In this document: one piece after another, positions 53,317 to 62,013 of the stretch
How positions within the stretch are numbered: position 1 is the stretch's first letter
Layout of the letters: each line of letters begins with the position of its first letter
Source: Desulfoferrobacter suflitae
Lineage (GTDB): Bacteria; Desulfobacterota; Syntrophobacteria; Syntrophobacterales; Syntrophobacteraceae
Assembly (NCBI RefSeq): GCF_022603395.1
Contig: NZ_JAIBKA010000007.1
Span: forward strand, 223,147-287,146
Direction: 5' to 3'
Length of the DNA: 64,000 nucleotides
Made by a program: the position numbers and the translations under genes
The notes under the pieces: model-generated
Databases searched by the model: none
What the model saw: only the letters and a program-made list of their open reading frames with translations
What the model was told of the DNA's origin: nothing

Positions 53317-55419
53317 TTGGCTGATCTTGAGACTTTTGAAACCAACATTTCGGGCCTCGATTGCTCCGAATGTGCACGGCATGTTCGGCAGGCCATCGAA
53401 CAGCTGCACGGCGTAAGGTCCGCCAAGCTTTTTGTGGGCTCGCGGAAAGCCGTCGTCCAATACGACCCGGCGCTTACCGATCCTGCGGCCATACGCATGG
53501 CCCTGAAGCGGGCCGGTTATAATACGACCGGGCCCCTTGGAGAAAACCAGGATAAACGCGGCATCCAGAATTATTCACGGCGGATCCTGGGGCTCCTTGC
53601 CCTTGTTTTCGGGGCCGTGCTATGCGTCGTTGTGCTCGGAGAATGGCTCGGTCTTTTCAGGCGAATCACTTCACTGGTTCCTTTCTGGCTTGGCGTGACG
53701 ATTGTTCTTCTGACCGGCTGGCCGGTTCTGAAAAACGTCTTGCATAGCGCGCTCAGGGGGCGGGCCACACCTCACACCCTGATGACCATGGGATTGCTGG
53801 CTGCACTGGTCGTTGGAGAATGGACGACTGCTGCAGTGATCGTATTCTTCATGCGGGTTGGCGATTACGCCGAGAGCTTCACCACCGAGAGTGCTCGTAC
53901 AGCCGTCAACGACCTGATGCAAATGGCGCCGCAGACCGCCAGGGTTGAAAGAGGCGGAAGCGAGCAGGAAGTCGCCATGGATGCCGTCACTCCGGAAGAC
54001 CTGGTGATTGTCCGGCCGGGGGAAAAAATACCCGTCGATGGAACTGTGCTGGAGGGGCACGGAACCATCGATCAGGCGGCCATCACCGGTGAATCCATGC
54101 CGGCGGAAGCGACCGCCGGTTCCCATGTCTATGCAGCCACCATTGTGCAGCTGGGGAGTCTGAAAATCCGGCCCACCCGCATCGGGGCCGACTCTGCCTT
54201 TGGACGGGTGGTGCGAATGGTGGAGCAGGCGGAAGCCAACCGAGCCGTCGTACAGCGTTTTGCAGACAAATTCAGTGGCTACTTTTTACCCATAGTGGCG
54301 GCCATAGCTCTGCTCACCTTTATCCTCAGGCGTGATCCGCTGTCGGTTGCGGCGGTTTTGGTTGTCGCCTGTTCGTGTTCCATCGCGCTCGCCACCCCAA
54401 TTGCCATGCTTGCGTCGGTGGGCGCCAGTGCCAAACGAGGACTCCTGATAAAAGGAGGCAAGTACATTGAATCTTTGGCAAAGGCCGATGTTTTGTTGAT
54501 CGACAAAACCGGAACGCTCACCCTCGGACGCCCAGAGATCACCGACATTGTGCCCTGCGGTCACCTGTCAGCGGATGCAATCCTTGCTTTGGCCGCTTCC
54601 GTCGAGCGCTATTCCGAACATCCATTGGCCCAAGCACTGGTCGCTGCTGCGAGAGCGCGAAACCTCAGGCTTTTTGAAGCCTCCAAGTTTGCAGCAGTTC
54701 CCGGCAAGGGTGTTCGCGCCACCGTCGAAGGAGCACAGGTTGTCGTGGGAAGCCGGCAAATGCTTTCATTGACAGATCCGGTGCCACCCGCACAACACTT
54801 GGAAGCACTGGGCAAGACCCTCCTGTATGTTGAACGTGACGGCCGCCTGGTTGGAGTCCTGGCCGCTGCAGATACCTTGCGCGAGGAAGTTCCGACAGCC
54901 ATTCACAGGATGCGCGCTCTCGGCATGCGTGACATCGAGCTGCTGACCGGTGACCATGAGCAGGCTGCAGCGGCCCTTGCGCGGCAGATTGGAGTGGCTT
55001 ATCGAGCCAACCTCCTGCCCGAACTTAAGATTGCCGCAGTCAAAGAATATCAGGCGCTGGGGCGTGTTGTAGTGATGGTCGGGGACGGGGTGAACGATGC
55101 GCCGGCATTAGCACAGGCGGATGTCGGCATTGCCATGGGAGCCGCCGGGACGGACATCGCCATCGAGGCATCCCACATCGCCCTGATGCGCGAAGACTGG
55201 GGGCTCATTCCGGAAGCATTCCTGACTGCTCGCCGCACCATGTCCGTGGTCAAATCAAACCTGGTTTTTACGGGAATCTACAATGTTGTCGGTTTGACGC
55301 TCGCCGCCCTGGGGTTTTTGCCGCCCATCCTTGCCGCAGCCGCTCAATCGCTGCCGGACCTGGGAATCCTGGCCAACTCCGCCCGCTTGCTGCGGCACCA
55401 GCAAACTCCTCCGAAGTAA
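53317..55419 (+). CDS. P1B-type heavy-metal translocating ATPase with CSC motif
   Basis: A 700-aa inner-membrane cation pump. An N-terminal HMA domain carries GLDCSEC (Cys16, Cys19). Seen next are the TGES motif in ITGESMPAE, phosphorylation site DKTGT (Asp396), the P1B-specific HP dipeptide (RYSEHPLAQ) and the hinge GDGVNDAPALAQADVGIAMG. The membrane metal motif, normally CPC or SPC, is CSC (bases 54370-54378, residues 352-354). TM8 reads AAAAQSLPDLG instead of MxxSS. These changes mark a divergent subgroup with unclear metal. Start is probably TTG 53317, with GAGG five bases upstream; TTG 53281 is also possible. Confidence 0.85.
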   Translation: MADLETFETNISGLDCSECARHVRQAIEQLHGVRSAKLFVGSRKAVVQYDPALTDPAAIRMALKRAGYNTTGPLGENQDKRGIQNYSRRILGLLALVFGAVLCVVVLGEWLGLFRRITSLVPFWLGVTIVLLTGWPVLKNVLHSALRGRATPHTLMTMGLLAALVVGEWTTAAVIVFFMRVGDYAESFTTESARTAVNDLMQMAPQTARVERGGSEQEVAMDAVTPEDLVIVRPGEKIPVDGTVLEGHGTIDQAAITGESMPAEATAGSHVYAATIVQLGSLKIRPTRIGADSAFGRVVRMVEQAEANRAVVQRFADKFSGYFLPIVAAIALLTFILRRDPLSVAAVLVVACSCSIALATPIAMLASVGASAKRGLLIKGGKYIESLAKADVLLIDKTGTLTLGRPEITDIVPCGHLSADAILALAASVERYSEHPLAQALVAAARARNLRLFEASKFAAVPGKGVRATVEGAQVVVGSRQMLSLTDPVPPAQHLEALGKTLLYVERDGRLVGVLAAADTLREEVPTAIHRMRALGMRDIELLTGDHEQAAAALARQIGVAYRANLLPELKIAAVKEYQALGRVVVMVGDGVNDAPALAQADVGIAMGAAGTDIAIEASHIALMREDWGLIPEAFLTARRTMSVVKSNLVFTGIYNVVGLTLAALGFLPPILAAAAQSLPDLGILANSARLLRHQQTPPK

Positions 55420-55428
55420 TTCATCGAC

Positions 55429-55445
55429 GCCGGCATACCGCCGGC
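55429..55445. terminator. GC-rich hairpin between convergent genes
   Basis: GCCGGC at 55429-55434 and 55440-55445 pair across a 5-base loop, in the 58-bp gap between the ATPase gene and the oppositely directed regulator. No T run follows on either strand, so intrinsic termination is doubtful. Confidence 0.25.
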
Positions 55446-55477
55446 ACAAAGGCGCCAGCGACAAGATCCCCCACCCT

Positions 55478-56869
55478 CTACCTTTGACCCTGCTCTTCAT
55501 ACTTTTTCAGCTTCAGCTTGAGAGTCCGCCGGGTTATGCCCAGACGGCGCGCTGCTTCACTCTTGTTGCCTCCGGTCTCCTCCAGCATTTTCATAATCAT
55601 CTGCTTTTCCACTTCAGCCAGTGTCCAGTCCGCATTCAGTGCAAAGGGTTCCTTCTCGCCTAGTTCCTCTCCACCATACTCGGCCGCCAGTTCTCGGATG
55701 GGCGCGGGCAATTCCCTCTCGGAAATGTAGTCTCCCTGCACCAGGATGATTGCCCTTTCCATGGCATTTTCAAGCTCCCTGACATTACCCGGCCACATGT
55801 GCTTGACCAAAAGATCCATAGCCCGGGGTGTGATTCCGCGCACGGTTTTGCGGTTTTTTTCAGCAAATCGCTGCCGGAAATATTCGGCCAGCAGTGGAAT
55901 ATCCTCCTTCCTTTCATACAAGGGAGGGACATTGATTCTCACCACATTGAGCCGGTAGTAGAGGTCCTCGCGAAAAGTTCCATCCTTAACCATCTGTTCG
56001 AGATCTCGATTGGTCGCGGCAACCACCCTGACATCAACAGGTATAGCCGAATCGCTTCCAACGCGCTGAATGTCTCCCTCCTGCAGCACTCGCAGCAACT
56101 TTACCTGCATCAGCAAGGGCAAATCCCCCACTTCATCGAGAAAAATGGTACCGCCGTCCGCCAGGGCAAAGCGCCCGGAACGTCTGCGGTCGGCTCCGGT
56201 AAAGGCGCCCCTCTCGTGGCCGAACAATTCCGATTCCATCAAATTCTCCGGAATGGCAGCGCAATTGACTTCTATCAGGGGTTTTTCCCTGCGGCCGCTG
56301 TTGGCATGCAGGGCTCTCGCCACCAGCCCTTTTCCGGTACCGCTCTCACCCGTGATCAGCACGGTGGCTTCCGTGGGAGCGACCAGGGCAACCATTTCCA
56401 AGAGGCCCTGCATGCTCGGACTGTTGCCGACAAGCCGGGACACCTGTAGGCGTGCAAGCTGCTGCCGAAGTCCTTCATTTTCCTGTTCAAGTCGAACATG
56501 TTTGAGGGCCCTGTCAATCACGACCCTGGCGGCATCAAAATCGAGGGGTTTGGTGAGGTAATCGAAGGCACCGGATTTAAGCGCTTCCACAGCGGTTGGG
56601 ATAGACGAATAGGCGGTGATGATGATGATGGGGATGGCCGGATTGAATTGATGAATCTGACGGGTTGCCTCGAGACCGTCCAGAACCGGCATGCGCATAT
56701 CCATCAAGATCAGGTCCACCGGCCTCAGCCGGACAAAATCCACCGCCATCCGGCCATCCGGTGCCTCTTCAACAGCATAGCCCCAATCCTTAAGCAGAGT
56801 CCTCAACATCAGACGATGTGCTCCGTCATCATCCGCAACGAGCACCAGCGGGAGAGTCTTATTTGCCAT
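55478..56869 (-). CDS. Sigma54-dependent response regulator, ZraR/NtrC-like
   Basis: A 463-aa NtrC-class activator. Receiver domain (phospho-Asp57 in LILMDMRMPVLDG, TKPLD lysine), AAA+ domain with Walker A GESGTGKG and the sigma54-contacting GAFTGA loop, and a C-terminal Fis-like helix-turn-helix (ETGGNKSEAARRLGITRRTL). It should open sigma54 promoters when phosphorylated by the kinase 93 bp upstream. The sigma54 element at 51905-51921 is the best visible target in the window. Similar in layout to ZraR, which controls envelope zinc/stress response in E. coli. Confidence 0.92.
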   Translation of the reverse strand: MANKTLPLVLVADDDGAHRLMLRTLLKDWGYAVEEAPDGRMAVDFVRLRPVDLILMDMRMPVLDGLEATRQIHQFNPAIPIIIITAYSSIPTAVEALKSGAFDYLTKPLDFDAARVVIDRALKHVRLEQENEGLRQQLARLQVSRLVGNSPSMQGLLEMVALVAPTEATVLITGESGTGKGLVARALHANSGRREKPLIEVNCAAIPENLMESELFGHERGAFTGADRRRSGRFALADGGTIFLDEVGDLPLLMQVKLLRVLQEGDIQRVGSDSAIPVDVRVVAATNRDLEQMVKDGTFREDLYYRLNVVRINVPPLYERKEDIPLLAEYFRQRFAEKNRKTVRGITPRAMDLLVKHMWPGNVRELENAMERAIILVQGDYISERELPAPIRELAAEYGGEELGEKEPFALNADWTLAEVEKQMIMKMLEETGGNKSEAARRLGITRRTLKLKLKKYEEQGQR

Positions 56870-56962
56870 GGGAAATCCTGTCCAATCCTCCTGCCTTGCC
56901 TGGAGATCACAGTTGCTCGATAGGCAAGGCTTCCAGTATCTTTAGCCAGCTGCAAGCACAGA

Positions 56963-58630
56963 TCAGAAGGGAAGCCGAACAATGAAGGCCGCACCTTCGC
57001 CCGCATTGCTCGACACGGTAATCGTTCCTCCGTGCGCCTCGACGATCTTGTGCGCATTTGCCAGGCCAAGCCCGACACCCTTAGCCTTGGTGGTGAAATA
57101 GGGATCGAAAATATGCGGCAAATCTTCCGCCGCAATGCCCGCGCCGGTATCTTCCACCCTAAATACCACCGCGTCAGCTTCGCGGTAAACGGCGATTTGA
57201 AGAACACCCCCATGCTCCATGGCATGGAGGGCATTCAGGTAAAGATTCAAAAGAACTTGCGAAAACCTGTCCAGATCGACAGCCGCTTCAAGGTCGTCGG
57301 GCACCACGCGCCAGTCAATCTCCACCGAATGATGCGCCGCATCACTTCTGATGAGCTCAAGAGTGTGTTGCAGGAGATGTCTGCAAGGATAGAGCCGCTT
57401 GGTTATTTCAGTGGGGCGGGCAAACTCCAGGAGCTCCGTAACGACCCGATTCAATCGATCCACTTCATCCTTCATCACCCGGGTGATCTCCTGGCTGCGT
57501 TCATCCTGTTGCGAACGGCCGGCCAGAATGGTGGCGAAACCCTTAATGGATCCCAGTGGATTGCGGATTTCATGTGCCACCCCGGCTGCCAGCTTGCCCA
57601 GTGAAGCGAGCCGTTCGCTCCTGCGCAACTGCTCTTCCAGCTGCTTGATACCCGTCATGTCTGTGAACAGGAAGACATGGCCCACCACATGTCGCTCCCC
57701 ATCACGGATCACCGCTGCGTTGACCAGTAACGGAACGCACACGTTGCCGTCCAGCTCACATTGGATCTCTTCTTCCAGCACGGTTTCTTCGCTTTCCAGT
57801 TCACGCACGACAGGGGCAAGACCCGGCAAATCCTGAAGGCTTCCCAAAGAATCCCCGGGAAGCCTGAGTATGGCTTTCGCTGCGTTGTTGATCTGTTGAA
57901 TCCGACCACGCTCATCGGTTGCTATCATGCCCACCGGCATTTGATTGATGATGGTTGCCGTGAATGCTTGAGCATCCCTCAAAGAACGTTTTGCCTGCCG
58001 ATAATGGGAGGCCCATACCAGAGAAATGAAACCGCCCGCCCCCACCAAAAACATGATGGAAAAAAGCAGAATGGTCTGGTGCAGGTCCTGCCGCACAGCC
58101 TCTTCGAAAGGCGCGGGATCGAGCCCCACCACAATGAACAGATCATCTTCCGGCGCTGGCCCATGGCGGGAGGTGCGACGCCCTGGGCGGGGTTTGAAGG
58201 AACGAATGACGTCAAAGGATTTGCCCGCGGTTTGCTGCGAAAAACGGTGCAAAACTTCGCCGGGCTGGGGTGATTGAAAGGGCATGGCCATGCCCACCCG
58301 GTCGGGATTGCTGTCGGCAATCACCTGCCCGTTAGCGGCCACTAAAGCCACGTACAGGACTCCCGGCTGTTGGGCGGTCTGCTCCAGCAAAAACTGGGTC
58401 TGATGCTGCCCCCATCCGCTCATGCGGCTGCTCGCTTCCAGCGCATTCATCAGAACAATCGCTTCGGAAAGCAGCGCCTGCTCCATGAATTCCCGCTCAC
58501 GATGCACGTTCTTGAGGGCCAAAACCATGAGGATGCCCCCGAGGATACCAGCCATGCCAAGTATCATCCAGGGCGACAGCCACGACCATGCGGAGGGCTG
58601 TGCTGCACAAGAATCCGTTTGCCTGTTCAT
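56963..58630 (-). CDS. Membrane sensor histidine kinase, ZraS-like
   Basis: A 555-aa kinase: TM helix about 22-40, periplasmic sensor about 41-185 with a PAS/Cache-like pattern, TM helix about 186-206, cytoplasmic PAS (222-330), HisKA with His353 in AAGVAHEIRNPLG, and HATPase (DTGAGIAAEDLPHIF, GVGLGLANAHKIVEAHGG). The layout is that of ZraS/HydH, which senses zinc or lead in the periplasm; the ligand here is unknown. AAGGGATG precedes the ATG. Forms an operon with the sigma54 response regulator. Confidence 0.9.
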   Translation of the reverse strand: MNRQTDSCAAQPSAWSWLSPWMILGMAGILGGILMVLALKNVHREREFMEQALLSEAIVLMNALEASSRMSGWGQHQTQFLLEQTAQQPGVLYVALVAANGQVIADSNPDRVGMAMPFQSPQPGEVLHRFSQQTAGKSFDVIRSFKPRPGRRTSRHGPAPEDDLFIVVGLDPAPFEEAVRQDLHQTILLFSIMFLVGAGGFISLVWASHYRQAKRSLRDAQAFTATIINQMPVGMIATDERGRIQQINNAAKAILRLPGDSLGSLQDLPGLAPVVRELESEETVLEEEIQCELDGNVCVPLLVNAAVIRDGERHVVGHVFLFTDMTGIKQLEEQLRRSERLASLGKLAAGVAHEIRNPLGSIKGFATILAGRSQQDERSQEITRVMKDEVDRLNRVVTELLEFARPTEITKRLYPCRHLLQHTLELIRSDAAHHSVEIDWRVVPDDLEAAVDLDRFSQVLLNLYLNALHAMEHGGVLQIAVYREADAVVFRVEDTGAGIAAEDLPHIFDPYFTTKAKGVGLGLANAHKIVEAHGGTITVSSNAGEGAAFIVRLPF

Positions 58631-58800
58631 TTCACATCCCTTGTACCGAGGATTTCAAGGCGAAGACTGCAAACCTCAGTCACATTCCATGCCAGCGGCT
58701 CTTATGGCGTCGTGCATGAGCCATATTTCACTGCTTTCCAGATTTGATGCCAACCCGCGTCGATCTTGTCAGACAGCGTATGGGTCAATATTTTTTAGCC

Positions 58801-58845
58801 CATTGGTTAAAAATTACCAATAGAATGGATAATTTTTAACCAATG
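58801..58845. promoter_or_regulatory. Perfect 16-bp inverted repeat upstream of the kinase gene
   Basis: CATTGGTTAAAAATTA at 58801-58816 is the exact inverse complement of 58830-58845, with a 13-base AT-rich spacer. It is 170 bp upstream of the kinase ATG and in the region shared with the divergent small-protein gene. AT-rich stem and lack of coding argue for a protein-binding dyad rather than a terminator. It could be the site of the paired regulator or of another repressor. Confidence 0.6.
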
Positions 58846-58967
58846 CCCGCTGATCCACCCGTACTATTGCTATACTGAAGATTCCTTGCCCTGCCTGGAA
58901 TCACGCGTGTTTCCCTGCCTTTCGGGTGAGGCTCAGGATGAGGGAGAAATCAGCTTAGGATGTCCCC

Positions 58968-59108
58968 TGCGTCGGACCTTTTCCCCCGCAAGGGCGGGAG
59001 AAGGGAAGGAAATGCCGGTTTTAGTGCCAGGGGGCTGTCCGAGGGCTCCCTCTCCCTTGCGAGGGATCCTGCATTCCGGACAAGCCCCTGTTTAGGGAAA
59101 CATTTCCC
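58968..59108. repeat. Cluster of nested palindromic repeats
   Basis: This stretch contains CCCCGCAAGGGC-type hairpins near 58970-58998; a long imperfect stem (CAGGGGGCTGTCCG near 59022 against CGGACAAGCCCCTG near 59077-59090) holding the perfect inner hairpin TCCCTTGCGAGGGA; and GGGAAACATTTCCC at 59095-59108. No gene is visible. The wording matches widespread CTCTCCC...GGGAGAGGG extragenic repeats. Confidence 0.45.
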
Positions 59109-59145
59109 CTCACGATTGCAGAAAGCAGATCGCATGGTACACTGA

Positions 59146-59162
59146 TGGGCACATTTTTTGAT
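59146..59162 (+). promoter_or_regulatory. Weak sigma54-like element upstream of the small exported protein
   Basis: TGGGCACATTTTTTGAT resembles the -24/-12 consensus with GG placed 10 bp before the second box, but the -12 reads GA instead of GC. It would point to the small exported protein, start 59418, whose E. coli positional counterpart zraP is sigma54-dependent. The mismatch is at a key base, so treat as a possibility. Confidence 0.2.
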
Positions 59163-59417
59163 ACTTTTACTCGGCGCCTTGTATCCTTGTTGAAGATCGA
59201 ATCCTGCATTCCAGAATTTTGCAGACTGTTTAGTCACTGATGGGTAGAGCGAAGCGAAACCCATCAACAAGGCCTGCGAATAATGAAACCTCTAATGCAA
59301 AACCGGTATAGAAGTATTATCATGGGAATAGAATTTTTCAGGGGATCGCTTTTGTACACACGCTGTCCGGGTGGCGACAAAAGGCAGCGTGCAGGGAGTA
59401 ACCGAGGGCGCTTTGTA

Positions 59418-59855
59418 ATGCGCAGCACTTTTTTAATGGTTGCGCTGCCGGTAGTCGCAGCGCTTATCCTGGCTCAGACGGTTTTGGCCCAGCAGGGCAG
59501 CGGGCGGAAAGCGGGAGGGCACGGCTGTCCCTGGGCGGGGAGCGGTTGGAAAGCCAGTCGACAGGCTTTCCAACGTCAGCAGCCACAGCCCGGAGGACGC
59601 TGCCCGTGGAAGGGTGGTGGTTGGCGGGCGAGCCCCGAGCAGGCTTCACAGACGGCAAGCGGCCCTGTTTCCGAAAGGGAAGCCGAGCGGCTCGTTAAGG
59701 ACAAACTCGAGGCGACCAGGAACCCCAACCTGAGACTTGGCAAGATTTCCGATGAGGGAGATCATTACCTGGTGGAAATCACCTCAAAGAATGGGTCGCC
59801 GGTGGATACATGGCGAGTAACCAAGGAAACGGGAAGCATCGAATCCATCTATTAA
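59418..59855 (+). CDS. Small exported protein with two CPW motifs and PepSY-like tail
   Basis: A 145-aa protein: signal peptide about 1-24 (MRSTFLMVALPVVAALILAQ), then two repeats of the form G-x-C-P-W-x-G-x-G-W-x-A-S (Cys37 and Cys62), then a PepSY-like domain (SEREAERLVKDKLEA, DHYLVEITSKNGSPVDTWRV). ATG 59418 has GAGG ten bases upstream; longer upstream frames lack good sites. It is divergent from the ZraS/ZraR-like operon, as zraP is in E. coli, though the sequence is not ZraP. The Cys-Pro-Trp repeats could bind metal or form disulfides. Confidence 0.65.
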   Translation: MRSTFLMVALPVVAALILAQTVLAQQGSGRKAGGHGCPWAGSGWKASRQAFQRQQPQPGGRCPWKGGGWRASPEQASQTASGPVSEREAERLVKDKLEATRNPNLRLGKISDEGDHYLVEITSKNGSPVDTWRVTKETGSIESIY

Positions 59856-60121
59856 AGCGCCCCGAATCAGACTTCTCGCCGCGGCAGAGCATATGGCCGC
59901 GTATCGGGCAGCTCATGGTCCAGACTAAGCTCAATGCCTTCACGAATTCTCCTGCAGCGATAGTCTCCAGTCCCGGCAATCATGGAAGCAGGGAGCAAAG
60001 CCCTCTCACCAGGGGAGTACACGAGGGCTGCCGGGGAAGGATGCCGTAGCCGCCCTACGGGGAGGGCGATCTGCAGAAAGAACCGTTTGCTGAAACAGAC
60101 TTTTCTGGGATTTTTAAATTG

Positions 60122-61828
60122 ATGAAGTCCATATCTTCTCAAGTGGCTGCTTTGTTGCGCGACAAGTTCGGTCAAAGTAATGTGCGCCTGCTGCTCAAAT
60201 TCCTCGCAGTACTCACCTTTTTTTTCGTAGTGTATACGATAATTTTCCACCTGATCATGGGATGGGAAGGGCGCGATTATTCATGGATCACCGGTTTCTA
60301 TTGGACTCTGACTGTTATGTCCACCCTTGGATTCGGTGACATAACCTTTGCGACGGATCTCGGCCGCCTGTTTTCCATAACAGTGCTGCTTACCGGCATC
60401 GTGTTTCTCCTGGTCATGCTGCCCTTTACCTTTATTCAGTTTTTCTATGCCCCCTGGCTGGAAGCTCAAAACAGAGCCCGTGCACCGCGCGCGCTGGACA
60501 AAGATATCAGGAATCATGTTATTTTTACTCAATTCGATTCAGTAACGGTGAATGTGGTGGATCGATTGAAACAGTTCGGCATACCCTACGTCATCCTGAT
60601 CGAAGATCTACACAGGGCGCTGGAGCTGCATGACATGGGTTTCAAGGTGATGGTGGGCGATCTGGACAGCCCGCAAACCTATGAGCGACTCAACGTGCAA
60701 CAGGCTGCTTTGGTGGTGGTCCTGAACGAAGATATGAAAAGCACCAATATTCTGTTCACCATCAGGGGACTCAGTGACCAGGTGACCACGGTGACCAATG
60801 CGGACTTGGATGATTCGCTGGATATTTTGCAGCTGGCCGGAAGCACCCACGTGTTCCAGTTCACCAAGATGTTGGGCAAATCCCTGGCTCGAAGAGTCGC
60901 AGGACATGACATGCAGGCCAACATTGTCGGCAGGTTTGATCGACTGTTGATCGCCGAGGCGCCGGCTCTGCACACGGGCCTCAAGGGGAAGACACTGGCC
61001 GAAAGTCGTTTGCGCGAAATCACCGGTGTCACTGTTGCGGGGATTTGGGAACGGGGAAAGCTTGAAATTCCCCATCCCGACACCATCATAGATGCTTCCA
61101 ATGTATTGCTTCTAGCCGGTTCCGCGGAACAATTCGAACGTTATGACAGGCTGATCAGCAGTGCCGGCCAGCACCACCTCAACCAAGGCCCGGTGCTGGT
61201 TCTGGGCGGCGGGAGGGTAGGCCAGTCCATCGCGGACAACTTTGAAGAGCGAGGGATCCATTACCGAGTGGTGGAAAAGAGACGCGACATCGTCGACAAG
61301 AGATCAACTTTCATCCTCGGGAGCGCCGGTGATCTTGAAGTTCTGCTCAAAGCAGGCATCAACGATACCCCCGCCGTCATTATCACCACTCATGACGACG
61401 ATTTGAACATCTATCTGACCATCTACTGCCGCCGCCTGAGACGCGATGCACAAATCATCAGCCGAGCCAGTCTCGATCGCAACGTCGAAACGCTGCATCG
61501 GGCGGGGGCTGACCTCGTCATGTCTTTCACTTCCCTGTGCACCAACACCATCATAAATCTACTCAAACCCGGCCAGCTGCTGATGCTTTCAGAAGGCTTG
61601 AGCATATTCCGGGCGACTGTCGGTCCCTCCTTCATCAACAAGCAGTTGCGCGAAAACCGCATAAGAGAAAAAACCGGCTGCAGTGTGATTGCCGTTAAGC
61701 GTGGGGAGCAGTTGATCATCAACCCGGAACCGTCCATTATCCTCAGGGAACATGACGACCTGGTCCTGATCGGCGTCGCCGACGCCGAGAAGAGGTTTAT
61801 CCATGAGTTTCCGCACATGGTCTATTGA
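60122..61828 (+). CDS. Potassium channel with two TrkA-N (RCK) domains
   Basis: A 568-aa Kch/TrkA-type protein. Two membrane helices (about 26-46 and 85-108) flank the pore loop TLTVMSTLGFGDITF, whose filter TLGFGD differs by one residue from the usual TVGYGD/TVGFGD. Two Rossmann RCK domains follow (HVIFTQFDSVTVNV, less canonical, and VLVLGGGRVGQSIADNFEERG with a clear GGGRVG NAD site) plus TrkA-C segments. Probably a ligand-gated K+ channel of the inner membrane. ATG 60122; the ribosome site is weak. The 266 bp upstream hold nothing clear. Confidence 0.88.
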   Translation: MKSISSQVAALLRDKFGQSNVRLLLKFLAVLTFFFVVYTIIFHLIMGWEGRDYSWITGFYWTLTVMSTLGFGDITFATDLGRLFSITVLLTGIVFLLVMLPFTFIQFFYAPWLEAQNRARAPRALDKDIRNHVIFTQFDSVTVNVVDRLKQFGIPYVILIEDLHRALELHDMGFKVMVGDLDSPQTYERLNVQQAALVVVLNEDMKSTNILFTIRGLSDQVTTVTNADLDDSLDILQLAGSTHVFQFTKMLGKSLARRVAGHDMQANIVGRFDRLLIAEAPALHTGLKGKTLAESRLREITGVTVAGIWERGKLEIPHPDTIIDASNVLLLAGSAEQFERYDRLISSAGQHHLNQGPVLVLGGGRVGQSIADNFEERGIHYRVVEKRRDIVDKRSTFILGSAGDLEVLLKAGINDTPAVIITTHDDDLNIYLTIYCRRLRRDAQIISRASLDRNVETLHRAGADLVMSFTSLCTNTIINLLKPGQLLMLSEGLSIFRATVGPSFINKQLRENRIREKTGCSVIAVKRGEQLIINPEPSIILREHDDLVLIGVADAEKRFIHEFPHMVY

Positions 61829-61844
61829 GCCGCCCAAAACCCGA

Positions 61845-61878
61845 TTGGCCGAGATGGCGTCGCAACGCAGCCGGCCAA
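61845..61878 (+). terminator. Hairpin after the potassium channel gene
   Basis: TTGGCCG at 61845-61851 pairs with CGGCCAA at 61872-61878, with an inner GCGT-CGCA-ACGC hairpin, starting 17 bp after the channel stop. An A/T-rich tail (TTTAAGATT) follows. Plausible rho-independent terminator, lacking a clean T run. Nothing else is clear up to the phosphatase end at 62014. Confidence 0.4.
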
Positions 61879-62013
61879 TTTAAGATTGGCTATCGCAACA
61901 CATGGGAAACCTCGTTCACAGACCGTTTCACCAAAAACCGGAATCCAGGATTTCGGCCATTCCCGTATCCCGGCACGTACCGGGTGACGATAAAGCATAA
62001 TGTTGCAATAGTT

